From assembly GCA_030674185.1 (NCBI GenBank), contig JAPXFY010000012.1:2007374-2071373 (forward strand): a stretch of DNA of 64,000 nucleotides, given 5' to 3'. The translations under genes were made by a program, and so were the position numbers. This DNA is from Monoplex corrugatus. Lineage: Eukaryota; Mollusca; Gastropoda; Littorinimorpha; Ranellidae. Below, one piece after another: positions 53,599 to 63,454 of this stretch (position 1 is its first letter; each line of letters opens with the position of its first letter). The notes beneath the pieces were generated by a model, which saw nothing but the letters and a program-made list of their open reading frames with translations, was not told the DNA's origin and made no database searches.

Positions 53599-54115
53599 CG
53601 ATAGTAAACAAGGACTTGTACTAGTTGTACAGATGGTTGTGGTACAGACACTGTGATAGTAAACAAGGACTTGTACTAGTTGTACAGATGGTTGTGGTAC
53701 AGACACTGATAGTAAACAAGGACTTGTACTAGTTGTACAGATGGTTGTGGTACAGACACTGTGATAGTAAACAAGGACTTGTACTAGTTGTACAGATGGT
53801 TGTGGTACAGACACTGTGATAGTAAACAAGGACTTGTACTAGTTGTACAGATGGTTGTGGTACAGACACTGTGATAGTAAACAAGGACTTGTACTAGTTG
53901 TACAGATGGTTGTGGTACAGACACTGTGATAGTAAACAAGGACTTGTACTAGTTGTACAGATGGTTGTGTGGTACAGACACTGTGATAGTAAACAAGGAC
54001 TTGTACTAGTTGTACAGATGTTGTGTACAGACACTGTGATAGTAAACAAGGACTTGTTACATGTTTGTACAGGCTGATAGTTGGATTGTGTACAGACACT
54101 GTGATAGAAGTTGTC
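53599..54115. repeat. 55-bp minisatellite adjoining LINE A copy 2
   Basis: About nine copies of GATAGTAAACAAGGACTTGT + ACTAGTTGTACAGATGGTTG + TGGTACAGACACTGT. The unit contains a small inverted repeat, TGTACTAGTTGTACA. The last units (54000-54110) diverge. Confidence 0.94.
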
Positions 54116-55257
54116 AGGCAACAGAAATGTACCAACACAGGTCCTGTCAGTCAAAAAGCAAAACAAAACAAAACAAAACAAAATAAAAACAAAATAGGTA
54201 TAAATGTTTTAATGCATCATGCTGGATGAAATGAATTCCCATCTCACTCTCAGACTTGGGAGTGTACTACTGGGCCACTCATGTATTGCAGTCTAACACT
54301 GTCTGTCTTTTGTCTTTTGGCTGGTGGACTTTTGTCTTGAAAAAGAAATTGTCTAAAATGCCAATGTCTTCATAAATTCCACTTGATCAAATGCAGGCCT
54401 ATATGTGCTAACTGCTATTCCATCTTTAGTGTACATGTGTTCAGGTGAGAAATACAATTATGAAGACTTCATGTATTCAAACCACATCTCCCAATTAAAA
54501 GGCAAAAACCAAATAAATGATGAGATTGAGAATGATAAATAGCCTACATACACATACAGCCAACCACTAGTTATAAATTTTTCTTTTCAAATTCAATGTG
54601 TGTACAAACAGGAATTATTGCGCAGTAGGACATGACCAGTAGATAGAAGTGACAGTGCACATTATGACAATTGTTTAAGACCTGTGGAACAGGCAGGTCA
54701 AGTGAGAAAGAGCTGAAGGATCATTTGGTTCAACTGACTGAATTGCAAAGAGATGGTGTGAGAAATGGAAAGCATAATGCTAAAGCTGACTTAAGATGGC
54801 ATTTTATCACCATCAGAAGCTTTTCTTTTGAGAATGTCATACATCTGTTTTATTTACCATTCAGATGAGAAGATCCTAAAACATGTGTTAAGTGAATCAA
54901 CACAGCAAGAGAAGATGAGCTGACTGACTGTACAGGCCTACATATGTCAGTCTTGCTCAAACTTATCAAAATATCCACTTACAATGGCATCAGTCTGTGA
55001 CTGGATGATCAAACAGTCTGATTCATCCCACTCATACCCAGGTGGGGGGGGGGGGGGGAGGGGAGGGTGGCATCGAGTCACTCATTTTATCTGGATGAAT
55101 AAAGACCTTACCCATTGTGAGACATTTGAATGATAACAGCAATAGTAATGATAGACAAGGCCTACTGCTACTACTAGTTATGACAAATACTAGCACCTAA
55201 TAATCATTGTTTAGGCTATACAGTGCAAACAGTCCATGTGCACTCTAGATAGCAACA
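54116..55257. other. Non-repetitive stretch with AAAAC and poly-G tracts
   Basis: Apart from an AAAAC tract (54158-54182) and a G-rich run (55041-55070) nothing repetitive is evident, and no gene is supported. A frame at 54671-54868 lacks convincing splice borders. Confidence 0.5.
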
Positions 55258-55314
55258 AAACAAACTAAACCTGAAAAAGGTTGGGGGAAATTTGTCATGT
55301 CTATATACATTTAA

Positions 55315-56370
55315 CTCATTCAGTACGGAGAGTTTTTCCCCTTGCGTTTCCCCAGGGACGGCCCATTTTGAAGGGTTAGGAAAATTTTAAAAAAAAAAAA
55401 CAACATAAAGGAACAAAATGAAACTTTAAGATCTGAATATATATACATGCTGGGTTGGTTCATGCCAAAATACTGAAGTTCTTTCTTGAATATTTCTTCA
55501 TCATGTGCCATGTTGAAAATACCCCAAATTTTGTGGTCAGGATCACTGTACAGTCACACACTCAGATCAGCTCCATGAACACACAGTCAAAGGTGAGAAG
55601 GTCAGGAGAAGTGCTCATTCTGCTTGCCACTCAGTTCTCTTGTGCCTTCTGTTATGACAATGGAATTTAGAAAGTCTTCTGTCACAAACTGATTCAAGAA
55701 ATCAAAGGGGGCGTGGCACTCAACTGGGACATGCAGGCCACAAGAGCCAGAGAACAGAGGCAAAGTGGGAGAAAAACTAAAATCTTCGTGCCAGTCATGC
55801 ATAGGAAAGTGAATGAAACCTCCATCAGACATGCGTTTCACTGTGCTTGACCTGCTGACCGCTCGCCTCTCGCCTCTCGTGACGTGTACGCCCACCACCC
55901 TCCCACTTCACTGTCGTCTGAAACTGGGTCACTGTCAGTTCCTCCTTGCTGGCAGCTTCCATCACTTGGTACACTTTCATCATTATCTTCATCATACTCC
56001 TCGATGTCCAATCCTTCAGTCTGAAGCACTTCAATCACTTCAGCAGCAGTAAAACGCCGCCGTCGCGATCTACTTTGTTCGAAAACTCGTACTCGCCTGC
56101 GATGCCATTTTCGACACGAATGCAGATTAGCCATTCATGTAGGGTACCGAAGTCAATCGTTTCCCGACGAGTGTATGGCTACGGAATCTCACGAAGTAAC
56201 TTTCCCTTTGACCTTGACATGTTTGCAGTGACCAGTATGGCTATGGTAGGCGTGCAGGATCTAAAGGGGCGTCTAAAAAATTTTGAATTATCGAAACCGC
56301 TATCGCGTTCCGTCGTATGGAACCGTGCCTTTCCTCACGACCGCTATAGCGTTCTGTCGTACTGAGTGAG
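55315..56370 (-). mobile_element. piggyBac-type DNA transposon remnant (1.06 kb)
   Basis: Ends are inverted: CTCATTCAGTACG at the left and the reverse complement of CTCACTCAGTACG at the right (12 of 13 match). The left flank is TTAA (55311-55314); the right flank is TTGAA (56371-56375), as if TTAA gained one base. The flanking minisatellite continues on both sides. TTAA targets define the piggyBac superfamily, and the minus-strand coding remnants are piggyBac-transposase-like. Subterminal GAACGCTATAGCGG and GAACGCGATAGCGG motifs lie near the right end. Most of the transposase is deleted, so the element could move only with help in trans. Confidence 0.82.
55602..56134 (-). pseudogene. piggyBac transposase N-terminal remnant
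   Basis: Starts at ATG 56132-56134. First frame (56134-55838): a basic N-terminus, RRRRFTAAEVIEVLQ, then an acidic stretch (EEYDEDNDESVPSDGS and TDSDPVSDDSE), the usual layout of piggyBac transposase N-termini. An indel near 55880 moves the reading to a second frame (55898-55602) with FSGSCGLHVPVECHAPFDF and LNQFVTEDFLNSIVI, resembling the start of the DDE_Tnp_1_7 domain. The catalytic DDD core is absent: the coding sequence stops here and only a short 3' part (55320-55511) remains. Confidence 0.75.
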
Positions 56371-57004
56371 TTGAACAAACTAAACCTGAAAAAGGTTGGG
56401 GGAAATTTGTCATGTCTATACATTTACACAAACTAAACCTGAAAAAGGTTGAGGGAAATTTGTCATGTCTCTGTACATTTACACAACTAAACCTGAAAAG
56501 GTTGAGGGAAATTTGTCATGTCTTAACATTAAAAATTTTAATACGAAAAGAGGTTGTGATGGAAAGTTTGTATGTTTTATCGATACATGTTACACAAACT
56601 AAACCTGAAAAAGGTTGGGGGAAATTTGTCATGTCTCTGTACATTTACACAAACTAAACCTGAAAAAGGTTGAGGGAAATTTGTCATGTCTCTGTACATT
56701 TACACAAACTAAACCTGAAAAAGGTTGGGGAAATTTGTCATGTCTATATATACATTTACACAAACTAAACCTGAAAAAGGTTGAGGGAAATTTGTCATTC
56801 TATATACATTTACACAAACTAAACCTGAAAAAGGTTGGGGAAATTTGTCATGTCTATATACATTTACACAAACTAAACCTGAAAAAGGTTGAGGGAAATT
56901 TGTCATGTCTATACATTAGTGTAGTATAGGTCTTAACTCTGTTGGACACACACCAGTTTAAAAGGTTTTCTGAATATTTGAAATGAAAAAAAAATCACAT
57001 TATT

Positions 57005-57232
57005 TTAACCCTTTGATTCCCTCGCCCATCCTGTCCACCAGCATCCTGTCCACCAACATCCTGCATTGTCAACCATGTTAGCAAAGCAAAAATGAAACCC
57101 TTTGACCCCCGTTATCGTTAGCAAAGCAAAAATGTAACCTTATGGTTCCCTCACCCTATTCACCAGCTTCTTCGTGCAGGAGTCACATGGTTTTTACATT
57201 AGGTGAATAGGGTGCAGGAGTCAAAGGGTTAA
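57005..57232. mobile_element. TTAA-bounded inverted-repeat element, relative of 43702-43880
   Basis: Begins TTAACCCTTTGATTCCCTCG and ends GAGTCAAAGGGTTAA. It contains GTTAGCAAAGCAAAAATG twice (also at 43757) and an internal hairpin (GGTTCCCTCACCCTATTCACC with GGTGAATAGGGTGCAGGAGTC). It is non-coding. This is a second locus of the same dispersed family, with internal duplications. Confidence 0.75.
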
Positions 57233-58195
57233 AGCATTAATCCTAATCATTACACCTAGGCCCTATTTTTTGAAATTTTTTTTTTTTTTTTTTTTTTTTA
57301 ATTTTTTTTAGTGTAATATTAATTTATCGGCATGATTGTGCAGCGGCTCATCACACCTTTGGGTATTTGGTGAGGAGATTATATATATATTTTCTACTAG
57401 CCAGCCGGGCTAGTGGATTTTAAGATCTACTAGCCCGCAGATATTTTCACTAGCCCAACATGTTGCCCCGAAAAATAGTGAAATTATCTTTGTGGTGATG
57501 ACCAAAAATATTCAGCAGTGTAGGCTATTGTTACAATAAAGGTGGTCAAACTGTCTTCTGGAGACTTTCATGGGGGTGGGGGGGGGGGGGGGGTGAACAG
57601 TGGGAAATCTAGTGATAACATGAAGATGTATAAAAGGCAGCTGACTGATCTCAAAGTTTATATGGATTCTTGTGTAGGTTTGAGAGAATTCTTTAGTTTA
57701 TTTTGATCCAACTGATCGGAAAGTTTGAAAAATCGAAATAACTTATAACTGCAGGGGTCAGAATTTCACTCACCCAACGGACTAGTAGTTTTTGATTTTG
57801 ACTCGCCCGACAGGTTTTTTACCCGCCTCAGGCGACCGGGCAAGTGGATTTCGCCAGCCTGTATATATATATACATACAATAAAAGTCTAGAAGCTGATA
57901 ATGAGGGGCAGCACAACTTTATCTTGGGCAAACAATCTATCGATATTTCATTTTTTTCAATCGCTCAGCCGTTCCAAAGTTATGGTGCTTTTTGTGAAGA
58001 AACAGCACACATGTGGTCACAGTTTTTATTATGTAATCCAATGAAGGAAAAAGTTGAAGAAATTTGATTAAAAAAATTGTAACTTTTGTCACAGGCAACC
58101 AATCAAAAAAATCTTTTTATACCATTTTAAAGTTGTTGGTTTTTTTCATTTTTCAATGATGTTAATTACATGTACATATTTAATAGAAATATTTG
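57233..58195. other. Low-complexity and diverged repeat pieces, no gene
   Basis: Poly-T (57276-57310), TA tracts and a poly-G run (about 57574-57592). Two diverged copies of a segment with CTAGCC/ACTCGCCC and GGGCTAGTGGATTT or GGGCAAGTGGATTT occur at about 57395-57470 and 57770-57860, suggesting an old dispersed repeat. Confidence 0.5.
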
Positions 58196-59250
58196 AATTA
58201 AAGGAAAACCAGACCGCATTGATAGAAAGTCTGCAGTAAAACGTGTTCATAAAGGAGGACTTGGTTTGATTGACATTAAGCAATTTTTAAATACGCTAAA
58301 AATTATCTGGATACGGAAATGAAACGATACAAACCATAAATGGAAAAAATTTTATAACTGTTATGTTTCCCATGATGGACAACCTCAATATGTATGGATC
58401 ATGTCTACCAGTTAATACCAAAGTCAACATATTTTAGCAACACGTGTTAAATGCCTATAAAGAATTAACAGCAAAAAGTACACCCAGCAACTTCTGAAGA
58501 ATTTGCTACTGAACCTATATTTTGTAACGACAATATACAGATTGGAAATAAAACAATCTTATACAAAAAATGGATTAAAAAAGGTGTCTTCTGTGTTTCT
58601 CATCTTATGAAAAACAATGAGTCACTTTTGACATATGATGAATTCGGAACTTCATATGGACTAATTTCAAATTTTATCACCTATTTTGGAGTAGTTCAAG
58701 CGATTAAAAAATACATAAGAAAAATGGACATTGATATTCATAATAACTATGCTTTAAATTTGAAGAAGTCCCTTCAGATCATTTATTCAAGCCACAAAGG
58801 AACGAAACAATACTACGATATACTAACTAACAACGGTCAAGACCCAAAGTGTTGTAGTAAGTGGAACACAAAACTACCAACACACATAAACTGGAATGTT
58901 GTTTTCAAAAGACTCAGAAAATAACTGATATCAAACTTAAATGGTTTCAAATCCGGTAGTTCACAGAATTATTGCTACAAACAAAATACTTAAAAATATG
59001 AAAATCAGTAACAACGATAAACGTACCTTTTGTAATAAAGAACCTGAAGATATTCAACATTTATTCTGGCGATGCAACGCGGTTCGTCAATTTTGGTATT
59101 CTTTGGAATCTTCGTTAAATGAAAAATGTGTACATACACGTCATTTGAAATTGAACGAAGAATTAATTATACTTGGAACATCCGAGAGCTTTAAAACGGA
59201 TGATACATTTGATTTTCTTCTTATTTTTCGCAAAATTCTTCTTATATAAA
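58196..59250 (+). mobile_element. LINE family D (L1/Tx1-like) ORF2 C-terminal fragment
   Basis: Plus-strand frames read HKGGLGLIDIKQFLNTLKII (58250-58310), then after frameshifts QYYDILTNNGQDPKCCSKWN (58805-58870) and NPVVHRIIATNKILKNMK, RTFCNKEPEDIQHLFWRC and AVRQFWYSLES (58941-59110). The C..EPE..HLFW.C zinc-knuckle-like block and the GGL..ID...F..ALK motif are typical of the ORF2 C-terminus of L1/Tx1-type LINEs. No RT core is present and stops are frequent before 58607. It is a decayed, 5'-truncated copy. Confidence 0.78.
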
Positions 59251-59703
59251 TGTCAATAGAGAAAATACAACCTATCTTTCATGTGTTCTTACAACAGCTT
59301 AAACGGAGGTTCATGATAGAACGACACATAGCATATATGTGAATATGTGCTATACAACATTTGTATCAAAGTGGTCTTAGTATATACCTCTGATGTTTGA
59401 TACATGAACAACTGTCTCATTAATGCTCAGCAGAATGGCTAATGAGTTTGTAGATAAAGATCATGTTACAACATAAAAATAGATCGTGATTGAATACAGA
59501 GGACATGCCTCTTTCTATAAATGACACACATCCCCTGTTCAAAGATCTTTTTTTCATGGACATCATTAGAAGAAAACAAAAAACAAAACAAAAACCAGCA
59601 TACAGTTATCCTTTGAGGTTTGAAACTGTTGGATTTCAATATTTTTCATCCAATTATTTGTTTTTTGTTTACTTGATTGTGTGTATGTGTGTGTGTGTGT
59701 GTA

Positions 59704-59735
<32 letters not shown>

Positions 59736-59865
59736 TGTGTTGTGTGGATATTTTTTCCCCTATTGTTTCATATATACATTCGCATAATTTTCTTTTTAAA
59801 ATGCCATTTATCTATATCTCTTTATATGCTTCAGTTAAACATATGGATGTACATGCGTACATGTG

Positions 59866-59912
<47 letters not shown>

Positions 59913-60430
59913 GTGTGTATATATGTTTGTGTATGTATATGTATTTGTGATTATATGTGTATATAATGTGTGTATGTATGTATGTGTATATGTAATGTAT
60001 GTATATATATATGTATGTATGTGTATATGTAGTGTTGTATGTATATATATAGTGTGTATGTACGTTGTGTATATATATAGTATGATGTATATGTATATTA
60101 TGTATATATGTATATGTATATGTATGTATATATATATGTGTGTATGTGTATGTACGTGTGTGTATATATATATATATATGGATGTATATGTAGATGTATG
60201 TATACGTGTGTATATGTATGTTTGTATACATGTATGTGTATATGTATGTGTGTGTAATATATATATATATATATATTTATATCTGTCTACATATTGCAAT
60301 GAATGCTTGTTCTTTCTACATTTTGTTAGATCTGTTGATTATGTATTGTGTACATTTCAAGATGTTTGTAAGAGCTATATATTTGAAAATGAATAAAAAC
60401 AAGTTTGGGGGGAAAAAAAAGAAATATTTG
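59251..60430 (+). mobile_element. Probable 3' region of LINE D with large TG/TATG tract and A-rich end
   Basis: AT-rich non-coding sequence (59251-59680), a TG tract (59681-59745), further sequence, then a long mixed TA/TATG/TGTA tract (59860-60285). It ends ATGAATAAAAACAAG near 60390 and an A-rich stretch (60402-60420). Treating this as the LINE 3' UTR with poly-A is inference from position and from the AATAAA-like signal. Confidence 0.4.
59681..60285. repeat. TG and TATG/TA microsatellites
   Basis: TG tract at 59681-59745; interrupted TATA/TATG/TGTA tract at 59865-60285. Long spurious frames on both strands follow from the low complexity. Confidence 0.93.
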
Positions 60431-60619
60431 AATGTTTTGTAAGATAACTACAAACAGCAAGCAGCATGTTATCTTATTTCTTATGGACTGTGTATAGTTG
60501 TAGTGTTGGCGCTGATTTAATCTAGATGACTGCAAGACCATCAAAGAAAGGGTTCGTCCACATTTCACTGATAGCCGTGACGTCACACGCGTTACATCCA
60601 AGCCACACTGCTTGTGAAT

Positions 60620-60990
60620 TGGAACAGTCGGTCAAGTTAGTGGTCTATGTGTGTTGCACACGATGTATGTAACAGGCTATGTGTGTAACAGGCTATGTAT
60701 GTAACGGGATATGTGTGTTACAGGTTACCAGACTAACCAGTGCAGCAACATACAGTCGGTCAAGTTAGTGGTCTGTGTGTGTTGCACACGATGTATGTAA
60801 CAGGCTATGTGTGTAACAGGCTATGTATGTAACAGGCTATGTATGTAATGGGCTATGTGTGTTACAGGTTACCAGTGCAGCAACATACAGTCGGTCAAGT
60901 TAGTGGTCTGTGTGTGTTGCACACGATATATGTAACAGGTTATGTGTGTTACAAGCTATGTATGTAACAGGCTATGTGTGTTACAGGTTA
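60620..60990. repeat. ~125-140-bp tandem repeat containing a splice acceptor and exon start
   Basis: AGTCGGTCAAGTTAGTGGTC occurs near 60627, 60752 and 60892, and as AATCGGTCAAG at 61008 within the probable exon. Units carry GTTGCACACGAT, then several GTATGTAACAGGCTAT or GTGTGTAACAGGCTAT subunits, then GTGTGTTACAGGTTACCAG, which includes the acceptor. Only the last copy leads into the full open block. Confidence 0.85.
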
Positions 60991-61084
60991 CCAGTGCAGC
61001 AACATACAATCGGTCAAGTTAGTGGTCTACGTATGTCCACGTCTCCATGCTAATGCCTGTTCTGTCCACACTGCTTTTGGCAAG
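60987..61084 (+). CDS. Probable exon 3 of the unrecognised gene
   Basis: A 98-bp block after the acceptor GTGTTACAG and before the donor CAAG + GTGATA. Only one of three frames is open. It starts with two bases (phase 1), matching the exon at 43942, and reads YQCSNIQSVKLVVYVCPRL then HANACSVHTAFGK (four cysteines). A possible shorter version ends at TAC + GTATGT (61030). Earlier tandem copies of the acceptor and exon start (60727, 60865) are truncated decoys. The product is not recognised. Against: the acceptor is embedded in a low-complexity tandem repeat. Confidence 0.5.
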
Positions 61085-61194
61085 GTGATATCTCTTTCTC
61101 TTGTTTTTTGTGGTCTGTTTTGTCTGTTCTTCCTATCTGTTCTTCCTGTCTGCTCTTCTTATCTCTTGTCTGTTTTTCCATTGTCAATCCAGAC

Positions 61195-61283
61195 AACAAC
61201 TATGGGTATAGCTCAGTCTGTGCCAAGCTTATGCGTCAAAGTGGAATGTGCCATTGCACTGTTAGTCGAGGCAGCAGCTGTGA
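61195..61283 (+). CDS. Possible exon 4, running into a SINE
   Basis: After a pyrimidine-rich tract and acceptor (TTTTTCCATTGTCAATCCAG) two frames remain open. The phase-0 frame that would follow exon 3 reads TTMGIAQSVPSLCVKVECAI and stops at TAG 61304-61306, inside the SINE. A second frame reads NNYGYSSVCAKLMRQSGMCH and stays open to 61329. A possible donor GCT + GTGAGG lies at about 61279. Frame, end and even coding status are uncertain. Confidence 0.3.
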
Positions 61284-61645
61284 GGAAAGATGGCAGAATG
61301 GTTTAGACGTTCACCTGCCAGTAATTTAACTCAAGGTTCCAGGGTTCGTTTCCTGTTGAGGCCTCCATTTTTCTCCTGGGTTTGACCGTAAAATTGAACT
61401 GAACGTCTAGTCCTTCACAAGGGGATTAAGAAACCAGTCAGACCTGTGTGTTTTCTGTCCTGTGTGTGTTAAAAGATCCCATGGCAGTTGAAAATCGTGA
61501 AGAACAGGATTTTTGCTTGGCTGCCCTGATATAAAAACATTGGAGAGAGGTTTACATTCCATGGCCCTGCCCTTGAAGCCCTATGTGCCTTCTTGCCTTT
61601 CTGAAGTCTTGGTTAAAAAAAAGTGAATAAAATAATAAAAATATG
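61284..61645 (+). mobile_element. tRNA-derived SINE
   Basis: A-box-like TGGCAGAATGGTTTAGACG at 61291 and B-box-like GGTTCGTTTCC at 61342 (canonical GGTTCGANTCC, with one substitution), spaced as in a tRNA-derived RNA polymerase III promoter. A ~250-bp non-tRNA body follows (CCCATGGCAGTTGAAAATCG; CCCTGATATAAAAACATTGG), with an A-rich tail (61613-61645). The body looks like those shared by animal SINEs, but I cannot name the family. Confidence 0.8.
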
Positions 61646-63140
61646 TAATTGTGAGCAGACAGACAGGGTCAATGTGTAAGCAGACAGACAGATAGACAGG
61701 GTCAGTGTGTGAGCAGACAGACAGACAGACAGGGTCAGTGTGTGAGCAGACAGACAGACAGGGTCAGTGTGTGAGCAGTCAGACAGACAGGGTCAGTGTG
61801 TGAGCAGACAGACAGACAGGGTCAGTGTGTGAGCAGACAGACAGGGTCAGTGTGTGAGCAGACAGACAGACAGACAGACAGGGTCAGTGTGTGAGCAGTC
61901 AGACAGACAGGGTCAGTGTGTGAGCAGACAGACAGACAGGGTCAGTGTGTGAGCAGACAGACAGACAGGGTCAGTGTGTGAGCAGTCAGACAGACAGGGT
62001 CAGTGTGTGAGCAGACAGACAGACAGACAGACAGGGTCAGTGTGTGAGCAGACAGACAGACAGGGTCAGTGTGTGAGCAGACAGACAGAGTCAGTGTGTG
62101 AGCAGACAGACAGACAGGGTCAGTGTGTGAGCAGACAGACAGACAGGGTCAGTGTGTGAGCAGACAGACAGACAGGGTCAGTGTGTGAGCAGACAGACAG
62201 AGACAGGGTCAGTGTGTGAGCAGACAGACAGACAGGGTCAGTGTGTGAGCAGACAGACAGACAGGGTCAGTGTGTGAGCAGACAGACAGACAGACAGACA
62301 GGGTCAGTGTGTGAGCAGACAGACAGACAGACAGGGTCAGTGTGTGAGCAGACAGACAGACAGGGTCAGTGTGTGAGCAGTCAGACAGACAGACAGGGTC
62401 AGTGTGTGAGCAGACAGACAGTCAGATAGACAGACAGGGTCAGTGTGTGAGCAGTCAGACAGACAGGGTCAGTGTGTGAGCAGACAGACAGACAGGGTCA
62501 GTGTGTGAGCAGACAGACAGACAGGGTCAGTGTGTGAGCAGACAGACAGACAGGGTCAGTGTGTGAGCAGACAGACAGACAGGGTCAGTGTGTGAGCAGA
62601 CAGACAGGGTCAGTGTGTGAGCAGTCAGACAGACAGACAGGGTCAGTGTGTGAGCAGACAGACAGACAGACAGGGTCAGTGTGTGAGCAGACAGACAGGG
62701 TCAGTGTGTGAGCAGACAGACAGACAGACAGGGTCAGTGTGTGAGCAGACAGACAGGGTCAGTGTGTGAGCAGACAGACAGACAGGGTCAGTGTGTGAGC
62801 AGACAGAAAGACAGACAGACAGACAGGGTCAGTGTGTGAGCAGACAGACAGGGTCAGTGTGTGAGCAGACAGACAGACAGGGTCAGTGTGTGAGCAGACA
62901 GACAGACAGGGTCAGTGTGTGAGCAGACAGACAGGGTCAGTGTGTGAGCAGACAGACAGACAGACAGGGTCAGTGTGTGAGCAGACAGACAGACAGACAG
63001 GGTCAGTGTGTGAGCAGACAGACAGACAGACAGACAGGGTCAGTGTGTGAGCAGACAGACAGACAGACAGGGTCAGTGTGTGAGCAGACAGACAGGGTCA
63101 GTGTGTGAGCAGACAGACAGACAGACAGGGTCAGTGACAG
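61646..63140. repeat. CAGACAGA/GGGTCAGTGTGTGAG minisatellite
   Basis: About 45 units of GGGTCAGTGTGTGAG followed by CAGACAGACAGACA of two to six CAGA steps, giving unit lengths of about 25 to 41 bp. CAGTCAGA variants recur at intervals. It starts straight after the SINE tail (ATGTAATTGTGAGCAGACAG). Confidence 0.95.
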
Positions 63141-63198
63141 AGATAAGTGAGTAACAGAGGGGAGGAGAAAGACAAGAGAAAAACAGATTATATTGGAA

Positions 63199-63199
<1 letters not shown>

Positions 63200-63250
<51 letters not shown>
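63200..63250. repeat. GT microsatellite
   Basis: Uninterrupted GT dinucleotide tract of about 50 bp. Confidence 0.97.
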
Positions 63251-63251
<1 letters not shown>

Positions 63252-63454
63252 GTGTGCTGGAGCTTTGGTCGTTCTTGGTTGATTGCTTTGGTGAATGATG
63301 AAATGTAGGCCCTTGAAGAAGCCAAAAGTTGTCTTGTTGAGTTATGATCAAAGCAAGGAGAGAGCAATGTACCATTATATCACCATGATGAACATGTCTA
63401 AGGATTGAAGAAGGCAAAAGTCTAAGAGTATTATGGTCACGGCAGATTGTAACA
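63251..63454. other. Short non-repetitive stretch
   Basis: About 200 bp between the GT tract and the LINE; no feature is recognised. Confidence 0.45.

Larger units (their letters stand above)
55258..56925. repeat. ~55-bp minisatellite, split by a piggyBac-like element
   Basis: Unit CAAACTAAACCTGAAAAAGG + TTGGGGGAAATTTGTCATGT + CTATATACATTTACA, with GTTGAGGG variants. One unit lies left of the element (55258-55310) and about ten to the right (56376-56925); one unit near 56520-56590 is aberrant. Confidence 0.92.

Noticed and set aside
54671..54868. 65-codon frame with protein-like composition
   Set aside because: No convincing acceptor or donor, no similarity I recognise, and no fit with the candidate exons.
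59835..60299. Frames of about 150 codons in the TATG/TGTA tract
   Set aside because: Low-complexity translation (TYTYI/VCVYV repeats) on both strands.
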